Source: Deinococcus aerius (lineage in GTDB: Bacteria; Deinococcota; Deinococci; Deinococcales; Deinococcaceae). From it: a stretch of DNA of 64,000 nt. The stretch is taken from assembly GCF_002897375.1 (NCBI RefSeq), contig NZ_BFAG01000005.1, forward strand, positions 62,001 to 126,000. Reading direction: 5' to 3'. Positions within the stretch are counted from its first letter, which is position 1; each line of letters begins with the position of its first letter. Under the pieces are notes generated by a model. That model did not search any database. It saw only the letters and a list, made by a program, of their open reading frames with translations, and had not been told where the DNA came from. Below are positions 11,758 through 25,409 of the stretch, one piece after another. The position numbers and the translations under genes were made by a program.

Positions 11758-12124
11758 AAACTTTTAGAGCCTCGCCGTTGGGCGCCCTCTTCACGGCGAT
11801 GAGCAGGCGAGGCCAGGCGTGGGCGTCCGGGATATTCCTACCGAGGCTGTGCCGTTCACCCGGCTCGCCGCCGTCAACTCTTCGGGCGCCCTCATGGGCG
11901 ATCTCGTAATTGTGAGCTGACGTTAAGGATGAGTCCCGAGTTCTCCGGCATCGAGTGGAGCTTCCCACCTTGCCCGGATGCGGTAAACCGCACAGCCGCA
12001 GGGGGGGTGAAGGCACTACGGTGGTCTGGATCAGAGGGCCGTGAAGGTGCCCTGAGCTGATCTGAAGCCAGCCTTAAGTATTCAGGGGTCCCAGTGCACT
12101 CACTGACCGGGATGAGGGAAGTCT

Positions 12125-13933
12125 ATGCGCCAAGTTCTGACAAAAAGCTATTCCATCATCTCTGTCGGAGCCTTGCTCGGCCTGGTACCGGGTCTATTTC
12201 CGGGTGCGGTGGCGGTCGCCCCGTCCACGGCCATCAGCAGAATGCCCACGCACACGCCGCTGAGCCGCGGCGACCTGAGCGTGCAGCCGTTCCTCCGGGC
12301 CACGAATGCCCGGGGACCGGCCGAGCGCAATCGCAGCAACGGGGAAGGGGCCACCGGCGACGGCCGGGCGCTCACGCTGAATGGCCGCGTCTACGCCCGC
12401 GGCCTCGGCGTTCACGCGGGGTCCAGCCTGTCGTTCGCCCTGGGGGGCCGTTGCCGCCTCTTCATGGCCCGCGTCGGCGTGGACGACGAGGTGGGCGACC
12501 GGGGCAGCGTGGTCTTCCAGGTCTACGCCGACCAGTCGAAGGTCTACGACAGCGGCCCCATGACGGGCCGGAGCGCCACGAAAACGGTGATCGTCCCGGT
12601 GACGGGCGCGGGGGAACTGCGGCTGGTCGTGACGGATGGCGGAGATGGCAACGGTGGGGACCACGCCGACTGGGTGAGTCCCCAGGTGCTGGGCTGCGCC
12701 CTGAACAGTTCCCCCGCACCCCGCGCCGCCACCCGGCCCCCGGTGTCCAGCCCCACGGCGCGGCGCGCGGCCACACCGGGTCCCGCCGCGCGTCCTGCCG
12801 CCCCCCAGACTCCCGCCTCCGGCCCGGTGGTCTACCGCGCGCCCATCACGATCACCCGGGGCGGGGTCTACTCGGGCAACTGGGCGAGCAGCGACGGCAC
12901 GCCCGCCGTGACGATCAGGACCTCCGAGCCCGTCGTGATTGAGAACGCCCGGCTGAGGGGGCGCGGCGACCTCGTGAGGGGCTTCGGCGTCAACCTCACG
13001 CTGCGGAATGTCCAGGGGGAGAATCTGCCGCCCAACGCTGCGGGCCGCGCCCCCGGTCACGCGGTGCTGGTCGAGGAGATTCAGAACCTCACCGTCGAGA
13101 ATTCCTCGTTCGTGCGCGGCGGCATCTACGTCCGCAAGTTCCTGGGCCGGGGCGCGCAGGGCATTCGCATCCGGCGCAACACCTTTGCCAACATCGACGG
13201 TCGCCAGAGTGGCGGCGTCCGGGGCTTCAGCGGGAGGGTGGACCGCCGCCAGATGGTGCAGTTCAACGACGTGCAGGGCATCCCGAACGCCGAGATCGCC
13301 TGGAATCAGGTTGTGAACCGGCCCGGTGAGAGCGCCGTCGAGGACAACATCAACCTCCACGCCAGCAGCGGCACGCCGCAGAGCCCCATCCTGATCCACG
13401 ACAACTACATCCAGGGGGCCTACCCCATGAATCCCGCCTCCCAGAAGGGCTACTCGGGGGGCGGGATCATGCTGGGCGACGGGAAGGTGAAGAGTCCGCT
13501 GGGCAACGGGTACGTGCGGGCGTGGGGCAACCAGATCGTCAGCACCACGAACTACGGCATCGCCATCGCGGGCGGCTCGGGCATCGAGGCGTACGGGAAC
13601 CGGGTGGTGAGCAGCGGTCGCCTCCCCGATGGCCGCCCCATCGCCGCCATGAACGTGGGCATGTACGTGTGGGACATCAACGGCGCCTCGAACCTCAGGC
13701 CCGCGACCTTCGGCCGGAACGTTCTGCGCGACAACGTCTCGGGCTGGACGCGGGTGGGTGCGGACGGGCGCGAGAACAACAACCCGATGTGGCTTCCGCA
13801 CTGCACGCTGAACGGCAGCCGCTGCGCGAACAACCGCGACCTGGGCAAGGTGACCCTAGCGACCGAGCGGGCCGAGTGGGACCTCTGGCAGCAGAAGCTG
13901 CGGGCGGCTGGGGTGGCGGTCGGGGCGCGCTGA
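12125..13933 (+). CDS. Secreted NPCBM domain and right-handed beta-helix protein
   Basis: 602 residues with an N-terminal hydrophobic signal (about 10-32). Residues about 50-195 form an NPCBM/NEW2 carbohydrate-binding domain (YARGLGVHAGSSLSFALGG, FQVYADQSKVYDSG, LRLVVTDGGDGNGGDHADW). A Thr/Pro/Ala-rich linker follows, then a beta-helix domain (about 235-600) with repeated Asn-rich rungs such as ENARLRGRGDLV, NLTVENSSFVRGG and IRRNTFANI. The likely role is binding or cleaving a cell-surface or external polysaccharide, but no catalytic residues can be assigned. ATG 12125 has a GAGGGAAG element just upstream. The gene sits in a segment flanked by apaG and a partial apaG copy, so it is probably acquired. 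Confidence 0.8.
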   Translation: MRQVLTKSYSIISVGALLGLVPGLFPGAVAVAPSTAISRMPTHTPLSRGDLSVQPFLRATNARGPAERNRSNGEGATGDGRALTLNGRVYARGLGVHAGSSLSFALGGRCRLFMARVGVDDEVGDRGSVVFQVYADQSKVYDSGPMTGRSATKTVIVPVTGAGELRLVVTDGGDGNGGDHADWVSPQVLGCALNSSPAPRAATRPPVSSPTARRAATPGPAARPAAPQTPASGPVVYRAPITITRGGVYSGNWASSDGTPAVTIRTSEPVVIENARLRGRGDLVRGFGVNLTLRNVQGENLPPNAAGRAPGHAVLVEEIQNLTVENSSFVRGGIYVRKFLGRGAQGIRIRRNTFANIDGRQSGGVRGFSGRVDRRQMVQFNDVQGIPNAEIAWNQVVNRPGESAVEDNINLHASSGTPQSPILIHDNYIQGAYPMNPASQKGYSGGGIMLGDGKVKSPLGNGYVRAWGNQIVSTTNYGIAIAGGSGIEAYGNRVVSSGRLPDGRPIAAMNVGMYVWDINGASNLRPATFGRNVLRDNVSGWTRVGADGRENNNPMWLPHCTLNGSRCANNRDLGKVTLATERAEWDLWQQKLRAAGVAVGAR

Positions 13934-13971
13934 CAACAGCCCTCGGCGGGGGCAGGCATGAACGCCTGCTC

Positions 13972-14010
13972 CCCTTCGTTTTGGAGGTGCCAGGAGGGCG
14001 GAGACTGAAT
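13972..14010 (+). pseudogene. Diverged copy of the apaG 3' end
   Basis: These 39 bases match 11637-11675 at 32 positions and would encode FVLEVPGGRRLN against FVLEVPGERTLN in ApaG. The stop codon is not kept (AATGAG instead of AATTAA). Only the gene's end is present, so this is a remnant and not a gene. Confidence 0.75.
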
Positions 14011-14037
14011 GAGAGGACGTCCTCAGGGGCGACACGG

Positions 14038-14043
14038 TAGCCT
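14038..14043 (+). promoter_or_regulatory. -10 box TAGCCT for the second MFS gene
   Basis: TAGCCT ends 6 nt before ATG 14050; no ribosome binding site lies between. Confidence 0.6.
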
Positions 14044-14049
14044 TCAGCC

Positions 14050-15285
14050 ATGAGGGTGTGGCGGGCGGGACCGACCTTCCGGCGGCTGTGGCTGGCGAGC
14101 ACGAGCGCCAATATCGGCGACGGCATTGGCAAAACGGCGCTGCCGCTGCTCGTCGCGTCGATCTCCCGCGATCCCATCATTGTCGCCAGCCTCTCGGCCT
14201 TCGCCGCGCTGCCCGGCCTGGTGTTCACGCTCCCGTTCGGTGCCCTGATCGACCGTCTCGACCGCCGCACCCTGCTCTTGGTCGCGCACACGGCGCGTGG
14301 GGTGCTGCTCGGCCTGCTCGCCCTCGCCATCTTTGCGGGGCACCTCCACGTCGCCCTGCTGTATGGGGTCGCCTTCGTCCTCGGCACGGCGGAGACGCTC
14401 GCAGACGGGACCGCCGAGACCCTGGTGCCGTCGCTCGTCGGGAAGGAGCAGTTGGAGGACGCCAACGGCGCGCTGTATGCCACGAGCGTGACGAGCAACG
14501 AGTTCGTCGGCCCACCGCTCGGGGGGCTGCTGTTCGCCGCCTTTCCCGGCCTGCCGTTTCTCGTCAATGCCCTGAGCTTTCTCGGGAGCACGGCCCTGAT
14601 CTCGACCCTGCCCCGCCGCCCAGCACCGCGAGGTGTGACGCGCGAACGGTGGTGGCGCGAGGTGACGGACGGCCTGAGGTGGCTGTGGTCGCACGCGCTG
14701 CTGCGCTCGGTCGCGTTGCTGATGGCCCTCACGACGCTGCTCGACGCGGCGGTGTTCGCGCTGTTCGTGCTCTTTGCGACGGCTCTCCCCGGCGTCGGTC
14801 CGGTCGGCTACGGCCTGCTGCTCACGGCTGGGGCTGTGGGGCACATCCTCGGCAGCCTGCTGTCGCCGTATGTCTCACGGCGCTTCGGGGCGGGGCGGAC
14901 CGTGCTCGGCTCCGTGTTCGTCCTGGGGCTCGTGTACCTCGGCCTGAGCGTCCTCCGCGCGCCGCCGCTGCTGGCCGCCCTGTTGGTGCTCGACGGCCTC
15001 AACCTGGGTCTGTCGGGGGTCGTGAAGGTGACGCTGCGCCAGCGGCTCGTGCCGCCGGAACTGCTCGGGCGGGTGGGCGGGGCGTACCGCTTCATAGTTG
15101 CCGGTGCGGCCCCGCTCGGCGCGTTCCTGGGAGGGGTGCTCGGCCAGACCCTGGGCTTGCGTGAGACCTTTGCGGTGGCGGGCGGGCTGGCCCTCGTGGT
15201 GGCCGTGCTGTTCGTGGGCCGCGTGAACAACCGGGCGGTAGCTCGCGCCCAGGAGCGGGTGTATGGGTCGCCGCCCCTGTCGTAG
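14050..15285 (+). CDS. MFS transporter of the MFS_3 (EntS-like) group
   Basis: 411 residues with 10 to 12 hydrophobic helices. It begins with an FRRLWLASTSANIGDGIGKTALPLL segment-like helix, has GALIDRLDRRTLLL in the motif A loop, and ADGTAETLVPSLVGKEQLEDANG after helix 4, all typical of the group that includes the enterobactin exporter EntS and macrolide efflux proteins. It is an inner-membrane exporter of unknown substrate. Transcription is from a leaderless promoter, and the gene starts 39 bp after the partial apaG copy, so it marks the distal edge of that insertion. Confidence 0.85.
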   Translation: MRVWRAGPTFRRLWLASTSANIGDGIGKTALPLLVASISRDPIIVASLSAFAALPGLVFTLPFGALIDRLDRRTLLLVAHTARGVLLGLLALAIFAGHLHVALLYGVAFVLGTAETLADGTAETLVPSLVGKEQLEDANGALYATSVTSNEFVGPPLGGLLFAAFPGLPFLVNALSFLGSTALISTLPRRPAPRGVTRERWWREVTDGLRWLWSHALLRSVALLMALTTLLDAAVFALFVLFATALPGVGPVGYGLLLTAGAVGHILGSLLSPYVSRRFGAGRTVLGSVFVLGLVYLGLSVLRAPPLLAALLVLDGLNLGLSGVVKVTLRQRLVPPELLGRVGGAYRFIVAGAAPLGAFLGGVLGQTLGLRETFAVAGGLALVVAVLFVGRVNNRAVARAQERVYGSPPLS

Positions 15286-15333
15286 CTCCTGAGACCAGTG
15301 GAACAACTTCCGGGGTGAGGTCGAATTCGCCCG

Positions 15334-15405
15334 TCACGCCTGCGGCATCCCCGCCTCCACCACGGTCCCACGCCCGGGGCTGATGAGCCCGCGGTAACTC
15401 CCCCC
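15334..15405 (-). pseudogene. Diverged copy of the 3' end of the NarL-type kinase gene
   Basis: Read on the minus strand, this segment encodes 23 residues and a TGA stop. Nineteen of the 23 are identical to the C terminus of the kinase encoded at 15788-17515 (GTVVEAGMPQA against GTVVEAEMPQA). Reading frame and stop are kept. No other part of that gene is present, so it is a remnant lying beyond the small gene at 15448. Confidence 0.8.
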
Positions 15406-15447
15406 GTATTATTGCCCTTTGTGCTCAATGGATCGGAGGAGAACCCC

Positions 15448-15765
15448 GTGGAGGCCAATATGAGCGAACTGCTCTCCGAGCGCGCCTTGGAGAACTTGCG
15501 CTGGCTGGTCAGGCTTTGGAGAAAAGGGTATAGGAGCGGCGCAGCCTTCGACTTGAACATTGACGAGTCCGAGGATTTCGACTCGCATCCCGATGTGCTG
15601 GCGTTGAGGGAGTTGGAGGGCCTGGGCTACGTCGACTTGCATTTCGGTGAAGTAATGCGGGCGTGCTGGACTCTCGCCGTCGATCTCACGGACAAGGGGA
15701 TGCGGCTCGTTGATCAAGAGGACTTCGCCGATGATGTCCCATGCGCGAGATTCCCCTTTCCCTGA
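15448..15765 (+). CDS. Small acidic protein of unknown function
   Basis: About 105 residues and not recognised. It contains ALENLRWLVRLWRKGYRSG, an acidic stretch DLNIDESEDFDSHPDV and LALRELEGLGYVDLHFGEV, consistent with a compact helical domain. GTG 15448 is preceded by GGAGGAG at 6 nt; ATG 15460 with GGAGG at 5 nt is an equally good start. TATTAT at 15407-15412 could be a -10 box. It is visibly richer in A and T than its neighbours and sits between the kinase gene and a partial copy of that kinase's 3' end, so it is probably acquired. It has no signal peptide. Confidence 0.6.
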   Translation: MEANMSELLSERALENLRWLVRLWRKGYRSGAAFDLNIDESEDFDSHPDVLALRELEGLGYVDLHFGEVMRACWTLAVDLTDKGMRLVDQEDFADDVPCARFPFP

Positions 15766-15787
15766 CCCGTGTGACCTCGGCTGACCC

Positions 15788-17515
<1,728 letters not shown>

Positions 17516-17522
17516 GGGAGAC

Positions 17523-17528
17523 AGTCTA
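17523..17528 (-). promoter_or_regulatory. -10 box TAGACT for the NarL-type kinase
   Basis: On the minus strand TAGACT ends 7 nt before ATG 17515, leaving no room for a ribosome binding site. Confidence 0.6.
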
Positions 17529-17605
17529 GGGAGGGGGCGGCAGAGAACCGTAACCGGAGTCCGCGCCAGCCGCTATGCTGCGGGTCAGCGGCGGGAGGAG
17601 CCCCC

Positions 17606-18079
17606 ATGCTCGAACACGCGGAATTGACCCGGCGACGCGCCCTGCTGGCCCGGTTCCACGGCACCTGGCGGGGCGAGGAAACCCTGTCCCCCTCCCCCTG
17701 GGCCGAGGCGGGCACGGCGACCGGCCACGTCACCTTCGCCCCCGACCTGGGGGACATCCTCCTGGTGCAGCACTACCAGCAGGAGCGCCGGGGCCAGCCC
17801 GGCCTGAGCCTGCGCGGGTTTTTCACCGTGGACCCGGGGCAGGGGGACGTGCTGTATTACGCCTTCGACACCTTCGGTTTTCCGCCGCTCGAACCGGCCC
17901 GGGGCGGCTGGGAGGGCGAGACGTTGACGGTGGGCAAGAGTACCCCCCGGGGGGAGGCGCGCCACCGCTTCGCCTGGCAGGGGGACCGGTACAGGTACAC
18001 CATCGAGAACAGGTTGCCCGGCCAGGAGACGTTCACGCCGTTCCTGACCGCGACCTATGTTCGGCGGGGTGTGGACTGA
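17606..18079 (+). CDS. DUF1579-like beta-barrel protein
   Basis: 157 residues. The sequence begins with a helix ending LLARFHGTWRGEETLSPS, then alternating strands (GHVTFAPDLGDILLVQHYQQER, GEARHRFAWQGDRYRYTIEN), a pattern resembling DUF1579/nitrobindin-like barrels that bind small molecules. No ligand can be inferred. Unlike most genes here it has a strong Shine-Dalgarno sequence, GGGAGGAG, 5 nt before ATG 17606. It is cytoplasmic with no signal peptide. Confidence 0.7.
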   Translation: MLEHAELTRRRALLARFHGTWRGEETLSPSPWAEAGTATGHVTFAPDLGDILLVQHYQQERRGQPGLSLRGFFTVDPGQGDVLYYAFDTFGFPPLEPARGGWEGETLTVGKSTPRGEARHRFAWQGDRYRYTIENRLPGQETFTPFLTATYVRRGVD

Positions 18080-18155
18080 GGATGGGCCGGGGAAACCTGG
18101 GGTCCCGCAGTCCCGGGGAGGACCGTTCGCGGGGAATCGCCAGATACCCTGGGGC

Positions 18156-18380
18156 ATGGGCGATCCTCTCCTGCTGTGGAGCCGGGCGTTGCGGGGGATA
18201 GCGCTGATCGTGCTGCTGGCCTTCGGCGGGCCGATGCTCCTGATCTCCCTCGGGTGGTTTGTCGTCAGTTGGGAGGATATCGGCGGGAACTGGGGGGCTG
18301 TCTTCGTGCCCGTGGGGCTTTCGCTGCTGCTGTGGCTGCTGGCCGGGCTGCTCCAGAGGAAGGCCCGGAGCCAGAAGTAG
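18156..18380 (+). CDS. Small two-helix membrane protein
   Basis: 74 residues with two hydrophobic helices (about 15-38 and 50-67) separated by WEDIGGNWG, and a basic end QRKARSQK. It is not recognised. The -10 box TACCCT (18145-18150) lies 5 nt before the ATG, which supports a real leaderless gene. The convergent trmJ gene ends 7 bp away. Confidence 0.55.
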   Translation: MGDPLLLWSRALRGIALIVLLAFGGPMLLISLGWFVVSWEDIGGNWGAVFVPVGLSLLLWLLAGLLQRKARSQK

Positions 18381-18386
18381 CATCTG

Positions 18387-19136
<750 letters not shown>

Positions 19137-19143
19137 GCCTGGG

Positions 19144-19149
19144 ATGCTA
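19144..19149 (-). promoter_or_regulatory. -10 box TAGCAT deciding the trmJ start
   Basis: TAGCAT on the minus strand lies 7 nt before GTG 19136. It also overlaps the last bases of the upstream racemase gene. Confidence 0.6.
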
Positions 19150-19872
19150 GCGCGGGAGGGGCCTCCTTCCCCCGTCGAGCAGCCAGTCCAGCGCCGCCCC
19201 CACGTGAAGGCGGGTCGTGTCGAACACGGGGACACTCGCGTCCCCCGGGCCGACAAGCAGCGTAATCTCCGTGCAGCCGAGGATGATGCCCTGGGCGCCC
19301 TCGCCGACGAGTTCCTCCATGACGCGGCGGTAGATGGCGCGCGAGTCCTCCCGGACAGTGTTGCGGCAGAGCTCGTCGAAGATGATGCGGTGAACCTCGG
19401 CGCGGGCCGCCGCAGCGGGCACGACGACCTCCACGCCCCAGCGCCCTAGGCGCTCCCGGTAGAAGGTCTGCTCCATTGTGAAGGCCGTCGCCAGCAGCCC
19501 CACCCGCGTGAGGCCCGCCGCGCGGATGCTCTGCCCGGTGGCGTCCGCGATGTGCAGGAGGGGGATGCCCGTCGCCGCCTCGATCTGATCGGCGACCTTG
19601 TGCATGGTGTTCGTCGCCAGCAGCAGGGCGCCCGCCCCGGCGCGTTCCAGGCCCCGGGCGGCGTCTGCGAGCCGTTCCCCCGCCTCCTCCCAGCGGTCCT
19701 CGCGCTGGAGTCGCGCGACCTCCGCGAAGTCGAGGCTGTGCAGCAGCAACGGCGCGGAGTGCAGGCCGCCGCGCCGCTCGGCGACTCCCTCGTTCAGCAG
19801 GCGGTAGTACTCCGCCGTGCTCGTCCAGCTCATGCCGCCCAGCACGCCCAGGGTCTTCACGGGGTCCAGCAT
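19147..19872 (-). CDS. YgeA-like amino acid racemase (Asp/Glu racemase superfamily)
   Basis: 241 residues. It starts VKTLGVLGGMSWTSTAEYYRLLNE and ends with the GCTEI motif carrying the catalytic Cys200. The position of the first catalytic cysteine is a threonine (ATNTMHK, Thr87), as in E. coli YgeA, a broad-specificity racemase with low activity on Asp. The cofactor-independent mechanism may therefore be altered. ATG 19872 follows the GNAT gene by 13 nt, so both are likely co-transcribed. D-amino acid supply to peptidoglycan or biofilm is possible but unproven. Confidence 0.8.
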   Translation of the reverse strand: MLDPVKTLGVLGGMSWTSTAEYYRLLNEGVAERRGGLHSAPLLLHSLDFAEVARLQREDRWEEAGERLADAARGLERAGAGALLLATNTMHKVADQIEAATGIPLLHIADATGQSIRAAGLTRVGLLATAFTMEQTFYRERLGRWGVEVVVPAAAARAEVHRIIFDELCRNTVREDSRAIYRRVMEELVGEGAQGIILGCTEITLLVGPGDASVPVFDTTRLHVGAALDWLLDGGRRPLPR

Positions 19873-19885
19873 AAGGGGAGGCCCG

Positions 19886-20707
19886 TCACCCCGCCGCGTA
19901 GATCGGGTTCTCGATCTCCACGCCCAGCCCCAGCCCGAGGTCGGCGGCGAGTTCCCCCGGCGTGTCGCCCCAGCTCTCCACGCTGACGTGGTCCAGGCTA
20001 CGACCGCGCGCGAGGGCGCAGACGCCGAGCAGCAGGGCGGCGCGCAGGCCGGTGGACCGCAGGTCGGGCCGAACACCGGGCGCGTCGATGCGGGCGTACC
20101 CCTCCTCGGGCGCGGCGCGGCAGATCCCGGCGGCGCGCCCCCCCGCGTCGAGCGCGATCAGGCTGAGGTGTGGGTCGAAGCCCCCCGCCCCGTCCGCCGC
20201 CGCCTCGGGGCTGACGGCGTGGTGGCCGACGCGGTCCTCGTACGTGGCGAGGGCGTCCAGCCGGGTGGCGGGGTCGGGCACGTCCGCGAGGGGCAGGAGG
20301 CGGAGGCCCTCCGGCACGTCGGCCTCGGCCCCGGGTGTGGGTCCAGCGAGGAGGCGGTAGGCGGCGACCTCGTGGTAACCGGCCGCCTCCAGCGCCCCCG
20401 CCGGAAACAAGGCCCCCTCCGCGAAGGCGTACGCGCGCCCCGCCTCCTGCCGGGCGGCCAGCGCCAGGGCGGTCGCGGCCTCCCCATGCTCCGGCCCGGG
20501 CAGCGCCCCGCCCACGAGTTCCGCCCCGTGCGCCGGGCTGGGGCGCAGGCCGACCGCGCCCACCACCTCGCCCGCCGAATTCCGCGCGACCCACGCCCCG
20601 GTCAGCACCTCGGCCATCCAGGCCACCGCCTCCTCGGGGGCACCGTACAGCGCGGCGAATACGGGCGGCAGGTCGGCAGGTGGGGCGGGGGAGACGGTCA
20701 CCGGCAT
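19886..20707 (-). CDS. GNAT-fold acetyltransferase, double domain
   Basis: 273 residues. Two acetyltransferase-like halves are suggested: residues about 1-120 are weakly conserved and residues about 130-270 contain the acetyl-CoA-like region ARIDAPGVRPDLRSTGLRAALLLG, lacking the fully canonical Q/RxxGxG/A but close to it. The substrate is unknown. The promoter TAGGCT (20714-20719) ends 6 nt before the ATG. It is first in a short transcript with the racemase gene. Confidence 0.7.
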   Translation of the reverse strand: MPVTVSPAPPADLPPVFAALYGAPEEAVAWMAEVLTGAWVARNSAGEVVGAVGLRPSPAHGAELVGGALPGPEHGEAATALALAARQEAGRAYAFAEGALFPAGALEAAGYHEVAAYRLLAGPTPGAEADVPEGLRLLPLADVPDPATRLDALATYEDRVGHHAVSPEAAADGAGGFDPHLSLIALDAGGRAAGICRAAPEEGYARIDAPGVRPDLRSTGLRAALLLGVCALARGRSLDHVSVESWGDTPGELAADLGLGLGVEIENPIYAAG

Positions 20708-20713
20708 GGGGCG

Positions 20714-20719
20714 AGCCTA
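20714..20719 (-). promoter_or_regulatory. -10 box TAGGCT for the GNAT-racemase transcript
   Basis: It ends 6 nt before ATG 20707 on the minus strand, with no ribosome binding site. Confidence 0.55.
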
Positions 20720-20757
20720 TCAAGCGAAGCTCAAGGCCAGCCCTGTTCTTCCCCGCC

Positions 20758-20763
20758 TAGCCT
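20758..20763 (+). promoter_or_regulatory. -10 box TAGCCT for the hydrolase gene
   Basis: It ends 6 nt before ATG 20770. It stands divergently to the GNAT promoter about 40 bp away. Confidence 0.6.
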
Positions 20764-21448
20764 GAACCCATGACCCCCGAGCGCCGCCCCCGCACCGTAC
20801 TCCTGCTCCACGCCTACCCCCTCTCCGCCGACATGTGGCGGGACCAGAGGGCCGCGCTGGAGGAGGCGGGCCTGGCTGTCCTCACCCCCAGCCTGCCAGG
20901 CTTCGGGGGGGAGGAGGGCGCCATGGGCTCCCTCGCGGACGCGGCGCGGGACCTGCTGGGGACGCTACCGGGGGAGCCGATCGCCGCCGTCGGCCTGAGC
21001 ATGGGCGGTTACCTCGTGCTGGAACTGCTCCGGCAGGCGCCGGAACGCTTCGCCCGCGTCGTCCTGGCCGACACCACCCTGCGCGCCGATCCCCCCGAAA
21101 AGGCCAGGGACCGCCGCGAACAGGCCGACCGGGTGCTCGCCGAGGGAAAGGGCTTCATCATCGAGGCCGCCGAGAAGGAGCACTCCCCCGCCACCTTCCA
21201 GCGGGTGCGGCCCATGATCGAGGTCGCGACACCGGAAGGCATCGCCGGGGCGTTGCGCGCGATGGCGAACCGACCGGAGGGACGGGACGTGCTGCGGGAG
21301 CTGAATATCCCCCTCCTCGTCCTCGTGGGCGAGCGGGACGAGATCACGCCGCCGGAGTTCGCCCGGGAGATCGCCGACGCGGGGCGCGGCACGCTGCGGG
21401 TCATCCCCGGCGCCGCCCACCTCTCGAACCTGGACGCGCCGGGGGCCT

Positions 21449-22816
<1,368 letters not shown>

Positions 22817-22823
22817 GGCCCGT

Positions 22824-22829
22824 ACTCTA
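22824..22829 (-). promoter_or_regulatory. -10 box TAGAGT for glgA
   Basis: TAGAGT on the minus strand lies 7 nt before ATG 22816 and selects this start over the in-frame codons upstream. Confidence 0.6.
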
Positions 22830-22856
22830 CGCCCGTTTGACAACCCCCACCCCCGC

Positions 22857-22959
<103 letters not shown>

Positions 22960-22998
22960 CCAAGCCCCAGCCGTGCAAGTGGAACGGGGCCGCGACAC

Positions 22999-23073
22999 GG
23001 GCGGTTAGCTCAGCGGTAGAGCATTCGCTTCACACGCGAAGGGTCGTAGGTTCAAATCCTATACCGCCCACCA
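22999..23073 (+). tRNA. tRNA-Val (CAC)
   Basis: 75 nt with encoded CCA. The acceptor GGGCGGT pairs with ACCGCCC, and the anticodon stem TTCGC/GCGAA encloses the loop TTCACAC. It decodes GUG. It follows the previous tRNA by 39 nt and is probably co-transcribed with it up to the terminator at 23081. Confidence 0.95.
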
Positions 23074-23080
23074 GACAAGA

Positions 23081-23108
23081 CCTCGGCGTAGCCGGGGTTT
23101 TTGCTTTT
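23081..23108 (+). terminator. Intrinsic terminator of the tRNA-Ile/tRNA-Val unit
   Basis: CCTCGGC and GCCGGGG form a 7-bp stem with a 3-nt loop followed by TTTTTGCTTTT. Confidence 0.8.
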
Positions 23109-23167
23109 GTGGTCACGCGGGCAGGGCTGTAAGAAGAATGTAGAGTCGATTAAGTACGCTCTTCACA

Positions 23168-23701
23168 ATGCACACCGAACTCTCCCTGTTGCCTCCCCGG
23201 AACCCTGGCTCCGCCGCAGGGACGCGGGCCGGGGGCGAGACTTGGCCTCCGCTCACGCCCACGCCCGGGGGCAACACGAGCATGGCTCTCCAGGGCGGCA
23301 CCCTCTACGTGCGCCCGTGCGGCCCGGGGGCGCCGCTCACGGGCTGTGACCACGACCGTGCGGCAGCCCTGGGGTATCTGTTCGAGGGTGAGCCCGCCGA
23401 CTGGCCCCTGGCGGGGGAGCCCGCCCCCGTGCGCCAGATCGGCGGCGCTCGCTCCTCCCGGGAAGCGGCGCTGCTGCTCGACCTCCCGGCGCTGCTGCCT
23501 GCCTACACCTGGGCCGCGCAGGCGGGTCCGCCCGCCACGCCCCTGATCGTGAGTGCGTCGGGGGCCGGGGGAACCGTGACGGTGAGGGTCACGAGCGCCA
23601 CGTACGAGCGTCACCGCAGCGCCGCCACCCTGAGCTGCGAGATCGCGAGGACGGTGCGGCGCGCGGTGGCGGGCCTCCCGGCGCTGAGCTGCACGATCTG
23701 A
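23168..23701 (+). CDS. Hypothetical protein
   Basis: 177 residues, not recognised. The first 35 residues are Pro/Gly-rich; the remainder has LYVRPCGPGAPLTGC, AALLLDLPALLPAYTWAAQ and a strand-rich end GGTVTVRVTSATYERHRSAATL. It carries four cysteines and no signal peptide or membrane helix. ATG 23168 follows a leaderless -10 box TACGCT (23155-23160) at 7 nt. A hairpin with GAGCCCCGGC...GCTGGGGCTTTCC after the stop could terminate it. The reading frame has the third-position G/C bias of real genes here. Confidence 0.55.
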   Translation: MHTELSLLPPRNPGSAAGTRAGGETWPPLTPTPGGNTSMALQGGTLYVRPCGPGAPLTGCDHDRAAALGYLFEGEPADWPLAGEPAPVRQIGGARSSREAALLLDLPALLPAYTWAAQAGPPATPLIVSASGAGGTVTVRVTSATYERHRSAATLSCEIARTVRRAVAGLPALSCTI

Positions 23702-23729
23702 AGGGGGAAGGGAGAGAGGGCAGAGGAAG

Positions 23730-23757
23730 AGCCCCGGCATTGCGCTGGGGCTTTCCT
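23730..23757 (+). terminator. Possible intrinsic terminator
   Basis: AGCCCCGGCATTGCGCTGGGGCT is a hairpin followed by TTCCTCT, between two convergent genes, so it may serve either strand. Confidence 0.5.
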
Positions 23758-23778
23758 CTGCCTTTCTCCTGCACCGGG

Positions 23779-24450
<672 letters not shown>

Positions 24451-24561
24451 GGGCGTTCTCCGGCTGGGGGTGAACTCGGCGGGCGGGATCAAGGCGAAGG
24501 GCCAGAACGAAGGGGAAGAGGAGGCTACCCCCCTGCTTCCCCCGAGTCGTCACCCCTCCGT

Positions 24562-25332
<771 letters not shown>

Positions 25333-25391
25333 CGGAACCTCTTTTCCGGCGGCGGGTGGGAAGGGACGACCCGCCGCCTTTCTGCACAGAA

Positions 25392-25409
25392 TTCTAAAGT
25401 GCTTTAGAA
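25392..25409. promoter_or_regulatory. Perfect operator-like palindrome TTCTAAAG-TG-CTTTAGAA
   Basis: Two perfect 8-bp arms around 2 nt, in the divergent region between the ABC binding-protein gene and the TrmB-like regulator gene. On the minus strand its outer arm overlaps TAGAAT, a plausible -10 box for the transporter. It is the best candidate binding site for the regulator. Confidence 0.7.

Noticed and set aside
12194..13801. A 535-codon open frame antisense to the NPCBM/beta-helix gene, and similar long antisense frames opposite the NarL-type kinase (15824-17605) and thrS (56357-58249)
   Set aside because: They are shadows of G/C-rich genes on the other strand: Arg/Ala/Gly/His-rich, no recognisable domain, no -10 box or ribosome binding site, while the opposite frames have clear families.
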